From Bradyrhizobium sp. (GTDB lineage: Bacteria; Pseudomonadota; Alphaproteobacteria; Rhizobiales; Xanthobacteraceae): a stretch of DNA of 23,779 nt. Of the stretch, positions 17,005 to 23,779 are shown piece after piece. Numbering within the stretch: position 1 is the stretch's first letter; each line of letters starts with the position of its first letter. A program made the position numbers and the translations under genes. The stretch is taken from positions 1 through 23,779 of the forward strand of contig JAQGKC010000302.1 in NCBI GenBank assembly GCA_028290305.1. The letters are read 5' to 3'. Under the pieces are notes generated by a model, which was not told where the DNA came from, did not search any database, and saw nothing but the letters and a program-made list of their open reading frames with translations.

Positions 17005-17251
17005 CCATAGCCAATCATGCTGACACCCGACTATCAAGAATTCGCTAACCGGGGCCGAACCCAACTCCGTGACAATACCGTGATTTGCGGCTTTGGCACG
17101 AGGAAAGCTGCCGAAATCGTCCGAACGTTGCGCGATTGTCACGCCACATCCGGCACGAAAGAGGAACTTTCCGCCTACAGGGGAGGAATAGCGCACCTCC
17201 CAAGGCCGGAACTGTGACCGACATCAAACACTGACGGCCGACACACCGGTG

Positions 17252-17887
17252 CTATGCGGCCTTCACGGCCGCCGGATCTTCCGGACGCCTGTCGATCACC
17301 TTGTCGACGAGGCCAAATGCCTTGGCATCGTCGGCGGTCAGGAACTTGTCGCGCTCCAACGCGTCCTCGATGGCCTTGTAGGTCTGTCCGGTATGCTTCA
17401 CGTAAATCTCGTTGAGCCGCTTCTTCAGGTTCAGGATTTCCTGCGCGTGCAGCATGATATCGGTTGCCTGCCCTTGGAAACCGCCGGAGGGCTGATGCAC
17501 CATGATGCGCGAGTTCGGCAGCGAGAAGCGCATGTCCTTCTCGCCGGCGGCGAGCAGCAGCGATCCCATCGAGGCCGCCTGCCCCGTGCAGAGCGTCGAG
17601 ACCGCCGGACGAATGAATTGCATGGTGTCGTAGATCGCAAGGCCCGATGTCACCACGCCGCCCGGCGAGTTGATGTACATCGAGATTTCCTTCTTGGGAT
17701 TATCGGCTTCGAGAAACAGAAGCTGCGCGACCACGAGCGTCGACATGCCGTCCTCGACCGGTCCCGTCAGGAAGATGATGCGCTCTTTCAGGAGGCGCGA
17801 GAAAATGTCGTAGGCGCGTTCTCCGCGGTTGGTCTGCTCGACCACCATCGGCACGAGATTCATGTAGGTTTCAACGGGATCGCGCAT
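17252..17887 (-). CDS. clpP: ClpP protease subunit
   Basis: ClpP is the serine peptidase whose two heptameric rings form the degradation chamber for ClpX (and ClpA) substrates. The 211-residue protein has the catalytic triad in standard spacing: S106 in [13 protein letters not shown]131 in [10 protein letters not shown] and D180 in ALERDKF. The GG turn of the oxyanion region is in [11 protein letters not shown] (72-82). A GGGGTG precedes the ATG at 17887. Only one clpP is seen here; rhizobia often have more. The 370-base gap to tig contains two sets of short tandem repeats and no gene. Confidence 0.98.
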   Translation of the reverse strand: MRDPVETYMNLVPMVVEQTNRGERAYDIFSRLLKERIIFLTGPVEDGMSTLVVAQLLFLEADNPKKEISMYINSPGGVVTSGLAIYDTMQFIRPAVSTLCTGQAASMGSLLLAAGEKDMRFSLPNSRIMVHQPSGGFQGQATDIMLHAQEILNLKKRLNEIYVKHTGQTYKAIEDALERDKFLTADDAKAFGLVDKVIDRRPEDPAAVKAA

Positions 17888-17899
17888 TTGTCACCCCAA

Positions 17900-17929
17900 G
17901 GTTTCGCATAGAGAGGGTTCGCATAGAGA
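17900..17929. repeat. two 15-bp tandem repeats in the clpP leader
   Basis: The units GGTTTCGCATAGAGA and GGGTTCGCATAGAGA lie side by side and differ at one base. They sit 13 to 42 bases before the clpP start codon, therefore probably inside its untranslated leader, where copy number could affect translation. Confidence 0.6.
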
Positions 17930-18076
17930 TAGAGGAAGGGCCGCGTAGAGGATTGCTTCAAACTCGACGAAGACGAACTTTCCAAGGCAGGCCGGAACTT
18001 TGATTGCCGAAGGAAGCACGTCGTCCCATGATGCAGGACTGGCAGAACAGGTCCACAGATATGAGACAATTTCCTG

Positions 18077-18118
18077 CCGACAAGACCGGCCCGACAAGAC
18101 CGGCCCGACAACACGGCC
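18077..18118. repeat. 14-bp tandem repeat between clpP and tig
   Basis: Two perfect copies of CCGACAAGACCGGC are followed by a diverged third, CCGACAACACGGCC. The array lies in the noncoding clpP-tig gap. The period is not a multiple of three, which fits noncoding DNA. Confidence 0.75.
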
Positions 18119-18257
18119 CAACAGCGTTGGTGGACCGGGTGGGAGCCGATTCGCAAGCGGCGGTCACGGAGGCAAGCCCATTCTGCCGCTCATCGTTAAT
18201 GTCGGCCTGACGCTGCCGCAGATCCGGTCGATCCCGGCAAATGGCGCCTGATACCGG

Positions 18258-19616
18258 TCAGGCCGCGCTCTTTTCCTCGTCTTCCTTGTAAAGCTCGTCG
18301 CGCGAGACCTTCTTTTCGGTCACGTTGGCAAGCTCGAGAATGAATTCGACCACCTTGTCTTCAAAAATCGGGGCACGAAGCTGGGCCAGCGCATTGGCGT
18401 TGTTGCGATAATAGTCCCAGACTTCCTTTTCGCGGCCGGGCATCGAACGCGCGCGCTCAATCACAGCGCGGCCGACCTCGTCCTCGGTCACGGTGATCTT
18501 GTTCTTTTCGCCGATTTCGGACAGCACGAGGCCGAGCCGGACCCTGCGATCCGCGATACCGCGGTACTCTTCCTTGGCCGCGTCCTCGGTGGTGTTCTCG
18601 TCGGCGAAGGTCTTGCCGCTCGACTCCATCTCGGCCTTGACCGAGTTCCACATCAGGCTGAACTCTTCCTCGATCAGCGAGGGCGGCGCTTCGAACTTGT
18701 GGGTCTCGTCGAGACGATCGAGCAGCGCCCGCTTGACGCGTTGCCGTGTCGCGCCGGCGTATTCCGTGGCCAGCCGTTCGCGGGCGGCCTCCTTCAGCTT
18801 TTCGAGCGATTCCAGACCGAGGGTCTTGGCGAACTCGTCATTGATCTCGATGTCCTGCGGCGCCTCGACCGCCGTTGCGGTGGTCTCGAACTCGGCGGCC
18901 TGCCCCGCGAGCTTGACGCTGGCATAATTCTTCGGGAACGACACTTTCAGCGTGCGGGTTTCGCCGGCCGCGATCCCGATCAACTGGTCCTCGAAGCCGG
19001 GAATGAAGGTGTTCGACCCGATCGTGACCTGGATGGCCTCGCCGGTGCCGCCGTCGAACGGCGTGCCGTCGATGGTGCCCTTGAAGTCGATCGTGACGCG
19101 ATCGCCGGTTTCCGCCTTCGCCCCTTCGCCCTTCGGCGCGTAAGTGCGGTTCTGGTCGGCGATCCGCTTGATCGCCTCGTCGACGTCGGCGTCGGTCACC
19201 TCCGCGACCGGCTTCTCGACCGCGAAACTCTTGAAGTCGGCGAGCTGGATCGCGGGCACAACCTCGATCGCCACCGTGTAGGTGAGGTCGGACTTGCCGG
19301 ACAGGATCTGCTCGACCTCTTTTTCCTCGGTCGGCATCGTGATCTTCGGTTCGGCCGCCAGGCGGAAGCCGCGCTCGGTGAAGATCTGGGTGTTGGTGTC
19401 GCGGATGGTCTGGTCGATGGTCTCGGCCATGACCGATCTGCCATAGACTTTCTTCAGATGGCTCACCGGCACCTTGCCCGGACGAAAGCCATTGAGGCGG
19501 ACCTTGTCCTTCATGTCGACCAGGCGGGCATCCGCCTTGGCGTCGAGATCCGCTGCCGGAACGCTGATCTGAAATTCGTGCTTCAGTCCCTGCGACAGGG
19601 TTTCGGTGACCTGCAT
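18258..19616 (-). CDS. tig: trigger factor (ribosome-associated chaperone)
   Basis: Trigger factor binds near the ribosome exit tunnel and shields nascent chains; it also has peptidyl-prolyl isomerase activity. The 452-residue protein has the ribosome-docking signature GFRPGKVP (43-50). The FKBP-like isomerase domain lies at about 160-250 ([29 protein letters not shown]). The long helical C-terminal chaperone part ends in [13 protein letters not shown] chose the ATG at 19616 ([15 protein letters not shown]); an ATG three codons upstream is possible. It heads the tig-clpP-clpX-lon block. The tail and a 6-bp inverted repeat around the stop codon (18246-18263) show no T-run. Confidence 0.97.
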   Translation of the reverse strand: MQVTETLSQGLKHEFQISVPAADLDAKADARLVDMKDKVRLNGFRPGKVPVSHLKKVYGRSVMAETIDQTIRDTNTQIFTERGFRLAAEPKITMPTEEKEVEQILSGKSDLTYTVAIEVVPAIQLADFKSFAVEKPVAEVTDADVDEAIKRIADQNRTYAPKGEGAKAETGDRVTIDFKGTIDGTPFDGGTGEAIQVTIGSNTFIPGFEDQLIGIAAGETRTLKVSFPKNYASVKLAGQAAEFETTATAVEAPQDIEINDEFAKTLGLESLEKLKEAARERLATEYAGATRQRVKRALLDRLDETHKFEAPPSLIEEEFSLMWNSVKAEMESSGKTFADENTTEDAAKEEYRGIADRRVRLGLVLSEIGEKNKITVTEDEVGRAVIERARSMPGREKEVWDYYRNNANALAQLRAPIFEDKVVEFILELANVTEKKVSRDELYKEDEEKSAA

Positions 19617-19776
19617 GGCGTCCATCTTCTTCTCGTTCGGCCGGCCTTATGGTCCGGACTTTGTCCATAATGATCGGCGCGAAGCAAAAAGCCTTGCGCC
19701 GGTGTGCGGCGAACCCCACCCCGATATCGGGAAATAAGGTTCTCCGGTGATCTCTGATGCAAACGCTCAAAGCGCT

Positions 19777-19861
19777 TGGTGCGGGCGGAGGGACTCGAAC
19801 CCCCACAACTTTCGTCACTGGAACCTAAATCCAGCGCGTCTACCAGTTCCGCCACGCCCGC
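19777..19861 (-). tRNA. tRNA-Leu (TAG)
   Basis: This is an 85-base class II tRNA on the minus strand. It has the acceptor stem GCGGGCG/CGCCCGC, a D-arm with GGCGGAACTGGTAGACGC, an anticodon loop TTTAGGT (anticodon TAG, leucine) and a long variable arm around TGACGAAAGTTGTG. The T-arm has GGTTCGAGTCC, the discriminator is A and CCA is encoded. It lies upstream of tig on the same strand. Confidence 0.97.
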
Positions 19862-19967
19862 GTGGATTAGCATCAGGTCCGACCGCGATGCCGCGGGCGG
19901 CGGCTTATAGCACGGGCCCAAACCTTCGCAGCAAAAAAATGGCCTCTCTCAGCGTCGTTTCGGCGTC

Positions 19968-20003
19968 CAAGTCGGTGCTCAAGTCGGTGCTCAAGTCGCG
20001 CTG
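19968..20003. repeat. 12-bp tandem repeat before the multicopper oxidase-like gene
   Basis: Two perfect copies of CAAGTCGGTGCT are followed by a partial third (CAAGTCGCGCTG). They end 18 bases before the start codon at 20021. The 12-base period keeps an open frame (repeating Ser-Val-Leu-Lys) inside a possible 24-codon leader ORF from 19939, but that ORF has no ribosome site. Confidence 0.65.
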
Positions 20004-20020
20004 GACATCATAGTCCAAAA

Positions 20021-21346
20021 ATGGTCCGCATCTGCCTCATGGCGAAGTGGATTTCCCTTCTCGACCGACGCGGCTTTCTGGCCGGATTGGGCACGGCCGT
20101 GGCGGTGCCCGGCTTGCTCTGCGGCGCCCGCGCCGAAACGCCGCAACGGCTGGCGCTTGCGGCCAAGGAAACTGCCATCAGCCTGCGTCCCGGCCAGCCC
20201 GACACGCTCGCCTGGTCACTTGCGGCTCAGCCCGCCACGTTCCGCTTCAAGCCGGGTCAGATCGATGTCACGTTCCAGAACGACCTGCCGGTCCCGGCCG
20301 TCCCGGATTGGCGCGGCATCGATGGCGTTCCAGCCGCCGAACTGCTGCTGGCGCAGGCGCCGCTCGCGCCTGGGACCAAGGCAGGATTTGCGGTTGCATT
20401 GCGCCATCCGGGCACCTGTCTCGTTGACGTCAGGCTGACCGGCGAGGATCAGGCCCGGCCGTCCCGTCCGCTTGCGCTGGTCGTCGAGGAAAATGAGCCG
20501 CCAACCGTCGACCGCGACGAGGTCGTCCTGATCGAGGATTGGCGGATTGGCGCCAACGGAGCTGCGATCGCACCCGGACGCGACCCGAAAGACGCGGCCA
20601 CGATCTATACCGTCAATGGCATGCTCGCGCCCGACATCACCGTGCGAAGCCAGCAAAGGCTTCGATTTCGCTTCATCAACGGGTGCCAGCGGGCTGTTGT
20701 CGCAGTCAAAACGGAAAGCTTCGAGCTCCGAGTGATGGCACTGGACGGCCGCCCCGCCGAACCGTTCATGGCGCGCAACGGCGCGCTTGTGCTCGCCCCC
20801 GGCGGCCGCGCCGACGTGCTGATCGACGTGACCGCGCCGCCGGGCGCGATCGCCTCGATCCTGCTTCACGACGGCAAGGAGGCTCACCCCGTCGCCCGGT
20901 TGGTAACCTCGGCCGAACCGCCGGTCAGGCAGGCGCCGCTTCCACCCGCCCCTGCGCTCTCAACCACCGGCCTACCGGCGCAGCTCGACCTCAAAAACGC
21001 CGTGCGGGCCGATCTGGCGCTCAGCGGACAAGAATGGCTGCGGCCTGCGACTATTGCGGCCTCCGCGGCGCCCGCGTTCCAGGCCAAAGCCGGCCGCACC
21101 GTGGTGCTGGCGCTCGCCAACCGCGCCGATCGGGCCACGGTGTTCCATTTGCATGGCCACCATTTCCGGCTGCTCGACCGCCTCGACGACGGCTGGAAGC
21201 CGTTCTGGCTGGATACGCTGGCGGTCGAACCCGGACAGGCCCAGCGGATCGCGTTTCTGGCCGAACATGCCGGCCGCTTCCTGCTTGAATCCGCCGCCAC
21301 CGATTGGGCCGCGCCACGGCTGATGCGATTCTATAGCGTCGGTTGA
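20021..21346 (+). CDS. Tat-exported multicopper oxidase fold with most copper ligands lost
   Basis: This is a 441-residue protein with a twin-arginine leader (LLDRRGFLAGLGTAVAVPG, residues 13-31) and three cupredoxin domains in the multicopper oxidase order. Active members need ten His and one Cys. Here domain 1 has DWRGIDGVP (96-104) where HWHG is expected and GTCLVDVR (131-138) where YHSH is expected. Domain 3 keeps FHLHGHHF (375-382) but lacks the type 1 His before it. The C-terminal HCH block is replaced by LLESAATDW (421-429). Oxidase activity is therefore unlikely; a structural or chaperone-like periplasmic role, as for FtsP/SufI, is inferred. The start is ATG 20021, or 20039 (MAKWISLLDRRGF); neither has a good ribosome site. 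Confidence 0.87.
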   Translation: MVRICLMAKWISLLDRRGFLAGLGTAVAVPGLLCGARAETPQRLALAAKETAISLRPGQPDTLAWSLAAQPATFRFKPGQIDVTFQNDLPVPAVPDWRGIDGVPAAELLLAQAPLAPGTKAGFAVALRHPGTCLVDVRLTGEDQARPSRPLALVVEENEPPTVDRDEVVLIEDWRIGANGAAIAPGRDPKDAATIYTVNGMLAPDITVRSQQRLRFRFINGCQRAVVAVKTESFELRVMALDGRPAEPFMARNGALVLAPGGRADVLIDVTAPPGAIASILLHDGKEAHPVARLVTSAEPPVRQAPLPPAPALSTTGLPAQLDLKNAVRADLALSGQEWLRPATIAASAAPAFQAKAGRTVVLALANRADRATVFHLHGHHFRLLDRLDDGWKPFWLDTLAVEPGQAQRIAFLAEHAGRFLLESAATDWAAPRLMRFYSVG

Positions 21347-21351
21347 GAAGC

Positions 21352-21369
21352 GGCCGTCGCGCAACGGCC
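21352..21369 (+). terminator. hairpin after the multicopper oxidase-like gene
   Basis: A 6-bp stem GGCCGT/ACGGCC with a 6-base loop begins six bases after the stop codon. No T-run follows, so it may slow or stabilise the transcript end but is not a clear intrinsic terminator. Confidence 0.28.
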
Positions 21370-21454
21370 TGCATTCCCCGCAATCAGACGCGCGGCCGTC
21401 ACCGTCTGGTTTGTCGACTGCCGTGGCTGTATGGTGCCGGCCGAGGAAACGACC

Positions 21455-22540
21455 ATGCACAAGACCACGCCCGCCATTCGCAGCGTCAAGGCGCGCGCGA
21501 TCATCGTGCCGCTCAAGCGGCCAGTGAAAAACGCCTTCGGGATCATCGAGGCGGCGCCCTTGGTGCTGATCGACCTTGCGACCGATCAAGGCGTCACCGG
21601 CCGCTCTTACGTCTTTGCCTACACCAAATTGACACTGAAGCCGCTGGTGCAGCTGATCGAGGACATCGGCCGTGATCTCACCGGTCAGGCCATCGCGCCG
21701 TTCGATCTGATGGGCTTGACGGATGCCAAATTCCGGCTGCTCGGCTGGCAGGGCCTGGTCGGCATGGCCGTGTCCGGCCTCGACATGGCGTTCTGGGATG
21801 CGCTGGGCCAGGCCGCCGGCAAGCCGGTGGTCGAACTGCTTGGCGGATCGGCGCGGCCGATCCGCGCCTATGACAGTTATGGCGTGGTCGATCCCGTCGC
21901 CGATGAAAGGGATTTGCGCCGCTCGTTGGAGCGAGGCTTTCGCGGCATCAAGATCAAGGGCGGCGACGGCGATGCGGCCAATGACGAGCGCGTGGTCAAG
22001 GGCGTCCGCGCCCTGCTCGGTCCCGACATCGCGCTGATGCTGGATTTCAACCAGTCGCTCGATCCCGCCGAGGCGAAGCGCCGCATCGCGCGCCTTGCGC
22101 CCTACGATCTCACCTGGATCGAGGAGCCGGTGCCACAGGAAAACCTGTCGGGGCATGCCAAGGTGCGCGAGAATTCGCCGATCCCGATTCAAGCCGGCGA
22201 GAACTGGTGGTTTCCGCGCGGCTTTGCCGAAGCGATCGCGGCCAAAGCGAGCGACTTCATCATGCCTGATCTCATGAAAGTCGGCGGCGTCACCGGTTGG
22301 CTCAATGTCGCGGCGCAGGCCGACGCCGCCTCGATTCCGATGTCGAGCCATCTCTTCGCCGAGGCCAGCGCCCATATGCTCGCGGTGACACCCACCGCGC
22401 ACTGGCTCGAAGTATTGGATTTCGCCGGCGCCATTCTCGCCAACCCGATCGAGATCGTCGACGGCACGCTGACCGCGCGCGGGACTGGCCTCGGGCTCGA
22501 ATGGAACGAGCCGGCCGTCGCCAGATACCTGGTCGATTGA
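21455..22540 (+). CDS. mandelate racemase-like enolase-superfamily enzyme
   Basis: This is a 361-residue enzyme of the enolase superfamily that abstracts a proton next to a carboxylate with Mg2+. All residues known in Pseudomonas mandelate racemase appear with a constant +2 offset: K166 and K168 (GIKIKGG), metal ligands D197 (LMLDFNQS), E223 (WIEEP) and E249 (IQAGENW), the Asp272/His299 dyad (MPDLMKVGGVTGW, IPMSSHLF) and E319 (TAHWLEVLD). The text around these sites and the early stretch APLVLIDLAT are also very close to that enzyme. A true racemase of mandelate or a similar 2-hydroxy acid is therefore likely. I chose ATG 21455, preceded by GAGGAA. It lies 108 bases after the multicopper oxidase-like gene. 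No other mandelate pathway gene is in view. Confidence 0.9.
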   Translation: MHKTTPAIRSVKARAIIVPLKRPVKNAFGIIEAAPLVLIDLATDQGVTGRSYVFAYTKLTLKPLVQLIEDIGRDLTGQAIAPFDLMGLTDAKFRLLGWQGLVGMAVSGLDMAFWDALGQAAGKPVVELLGGSARPIRAYDSYGVVDPVADERDLRRSLERGFRGIKIKGGDGDAANDERVVKGVRALLGPDIALMLDFNQSLDPAEAKRRIARLAPYDLTWIEEPVPQENLSGHAKVRENSPIPIQAGENWWFPRGFAEAIAAKASDFIMPDLMKVGGVTGWLNVAAQADAASIPMSSHLFAEASAHMLAVTPTAHWLEVLDFAGAILANPIEIVDGTLTARGTGLGLEWNEPAVARYLVD

Positions 22541-22736
22541 TCGGCGATTGAGCGGGGTAGCATCTCTGTTCGATCCCCTCGTGGGTGGCGGGTGAGAGCT
22601 TGACGGTGAGACCGAGCGTTCTTTGCGATCTCAGTGTGCGCCAAAGGGCCGCGTCGGCTACCGCTCCCGGGATGATAGCTTCAATGAAAAACAAACGCGG
22701 AGAGGGACGGCAAACGCCAGGATCAAGGAAGAGGCG

Positions 22737-23558
22737 ATGGATGACCAATGGCAAGTGACTGGAAATGCGGCTGAGACATACCAGCGCGCGCTGGTTCCGG
22801 CTGTGTTCGCACCTTGGGCGCCGCAGGTAATTGCACTTGCCGATCCTCAACCGGGTGAGCGCGTGCTGGACGTCGCATGCGGTACGGGTTTGATAGCGCG
22901 GCTCGCCGCCGAACGAGTCGGCCGGTCCGGGAATGTGACTGGTCTCGACCTAAATCCCGGGATGCTATCTTTTGCTGCCTCCATCACGTCTCCTGATCCG
23001 ACTAGCGCGCCGATCATATGGCGTGAGGCCAGCGCAACAAACATGCCCCTCCCTGACGCAGCATTCGATGTTGTGTACTGTCAGTTGGGACTCCAATTCT
23101 TTCCTGATCGGCCGGCCGCGATGCGCGAGATGCATCGCGTGCTGGTGCCCGGCGGTCGCCTGGGACTCATGGTGTGGCAGGGCATTCAACACAGTCCCGG
23201 GTTCGAAGCTCTGGCCGCTGCCCTTGCGCGGCACGTAAGCACCGCGGCAGCGGGCATCATGCGCGCTCCCTTTGGGCTCGCCGAGGCCGAACAGTTGCGG
23301 GCCCTGGTGGCTGCGGAAGGTTTCCGCGACATAGCGATTCAGTCGGTTGCAGGCACCGTTCGCTTTCCGTCAATCTCACGATTCGTACAGGACTATGCGC
23401 GCGGCTCGCCGCTCTCAAGCCATGTAGCCAATGTCTCGGACGACGCTCGTGCGGCCCTGGTCAGCGAGGTAGGTGACCAGCTGATGCCTTATGTTGCCGG
23501 AGACGCGCTGGCGTTTCCGATCAAGGCGCACCTGGCGAGCGCCAAGAAGCCAGCATAG
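22737..23558 (+). CDS. class I SAM-dependent methyltransferase
   Basis: This is a 273-residue cytoplasmic methyltransferase of the UbiE-like class. The SAM loop is RVLDVACGTGLIARLA (42-57), with the acidic ribose-binding residue in VTGLDLNPGML (67-77), motif ATNMPLPDAAFDVVYC and the post-motif MHRVLVPGGRLGLMVW. I chose the ATG at 22737, preceded by AGGAAGAGG; the frame upstream to 22623 is not protein-like. It is only distantly like the methyltransferase at 5858-6718, so not a recent duplicate. The substrate is unknown. The 196 bases upstream show no feature I can support. Confidence 0.87.
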   Translation: MDDQWQVTGNAAETYQRALVPAVFAPWAPQVIALADPQPGERVLDVACGTGLIARLAAERVGRSGNVTGLDLNPGMLSFAASITSPDPTSAPIIWREASATNMPLPDAAFDVVYCQLGLQFFPDRPAAMREMHRVLVPGGRLGLMVWQGIQHSPGFEALAAALARHVSTAAAGIMRAPFGLAEAEQLRALVAAEGFRDIAIQSVAGTVRFPSISRFVQDYARGSPLSSHVANVSDDARAALVSEVGDQLMPYVAGDALAFPIKAHLASAKKPA

Positions 23559-23566
23559 TGCATGGA

Positions 23567-23674
23567 ATGGCGGCTTTCTCGAATTTGCGCCAAGAACTCA
23601 GCGACTATTGAATGGACCGCCATCAAGCCGATGCTTCCGAACAAGGCTTCGGCGTTCGGCGTGCAAATGACCGT
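23567..23674 (+). pseudogene. N-terminal stub of an IS5-type transposase
   Basis: From ATG 23567 the sequence reads MAAFSNLRQELSDY, then a one-base insertion (23609) gives a stop. In the next frame it continues EWTAIKPMLPNKA, and after another shift FGVRRANDR. Together these match the start of IS5-family transposases as I know them (LRQELSDYEW, IKPMLPNK, RGVRRVNDR). Only about 35 codons remain; the catalytic DDE part and the terminal inverted repeats are gone. It begins nine bases after the methyltransferase stop and ends beside the stop of the minus-strand gene at the right edge. Confidence 0.7.
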
Positions 23675-23678
23675 TCAC

Positions 23679-23779
23679 TCAATAGTCGATGCCGAACTCG
23701 TCATAGAGGCGCCGGAACACCGCCGGCATCACTTCCGACAAATCTTCCGCGATCAGGCCGGGGCCGGCCTCACGCGCGG
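23679..23779 (-). CDS. C-terminal end of an unidentified gene (partial)
   Basis: An open minus-strand frame enters from the right edge and ends at a TGA at 23681-23679. The visible 32 residues read AREAGPGLIAEDLSEVMPAV and then FRRLYDEFGIDY. The codon choice and the amphipathic pattern look like real coding sequence, typical of a protein end, but I cannot name the family. The start lies outside the window. The IS5-type stub directly follows its stop. Confidence 0.6.
   Translation of the reverse strand, partial: AREAGPGLIAEDLSEVMPAVFRRLYDEFGIDY

Noticed and set aside
16948..17217. ORFs of 66-82 codons in the clpX-clpP gap
   Set aside because: They lack ribosome sites and family resemblance, and overlap each other on both strands.
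17925..17962. Possible heat-shock promoter upstream of clpP (TTTGAA followed by CTATCT)
   Set aside because: The spacing of about 26 bases is too long for a sigma-32 type promoter.
18699..19670. 323-codon plus-strand ORF opposite tig
   Set aside because: It is antisense to trigger factor and has repetitive low-information composition.
19676..19700. Imperfect hairpin between tRNA-Leu and tig
   Set aside because: The T-run lies in the loop and not after the stem, so it is not a convincing terminator; mismatches weaken the stem.
20972..22402. 476-codon minus-strand ORF opposite the multicopper oxidase-like and racemase genes
   Set aside because: It spans two real plus-strand genes and their gap, with no recognisable domain.
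22541..22736. Possible coding remnant between the racemase and methyltransferase genes
   Set aside because: Reading both strands gave short stretches only, with no family I could recognise.

Overview
The window looks like chromosome of a high-GC alphaproteobacterium of the Bradyrhizobium/Rhodopseudomonas group. The clues are the gene order tig-clpP-clpX-lon, the protein style of NuoA/B/C, Lon, ClpX and Tig, several short proteins of a kind I associate with Bradyrhizobium, and CCA-encoding tRNA genes. The assignment comes from recognition, not from a database search.

Layout, left to right. (1) 9-1583, minus: the start of the complex I operon, nuoA-nuoB-nuoC, continuing past the left edge. (2) 1828-2841, minus: a lone TRAP-type solute-binding protein without membrane subunits in view, divergent from a conserved 64-aa membrane protein. 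(3) 3339-3708: a collapsed TPR/glycosyltransferase pseudogene, then tRNA-Asp, an HU-type protein, peptidase T and a convergent SAM methyltransferase. (4) 6957-10413, plus: a tight four-gene chromate-type operon: rhodanese-ChrB fusion, ChrA, an exported protein with two DUF1259 (LppY/LpqO) domains and a tiny exported CusF-fold protein lacking the usual metal ligands. (5) 10414-12304, minus: a patch of very small genes and debris: two overlapping micro-ORFs (44 and 30 codons), the tail of an SRAP/YedK-like gene, a DNA-binding-like protein, a zinc ribbon protein, a Cys-containing small protein, a PRC-barrel-like protein and tRNA-Val. (6) 12356-19861, minus: a GFA-family protein, then the proteostasis block lon, clpX, clpP, tig and tRNA-Leu. 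(7) 20021-23558, plus: a Tat-exported multicopper oxidase fold with nearly all copper ligands lost, a mandelate racemase-like enzyme with the complete catalytic set, and a second SAM methyltransferase. (8) 23567-23779: a frameshifted IS5-type transposase stub abutting the end of an unidentified minus-strand gene.

How the parts work together: Tig receives nascent chains, ClpX feeds unfolded substrates to ClpP, and Lon degrades others. The chr operon probably senses or handles chromate (or a related oxyanion) in the cytoplasm and membrane, with two periplasmic accessory proteins of unknown role. The best candidates for something undescribed are the four-gene chr cassette with its periplasmic pair, the overlapping micro-ORFs that face it, and the copper-ligand-less multicopper oxidase.
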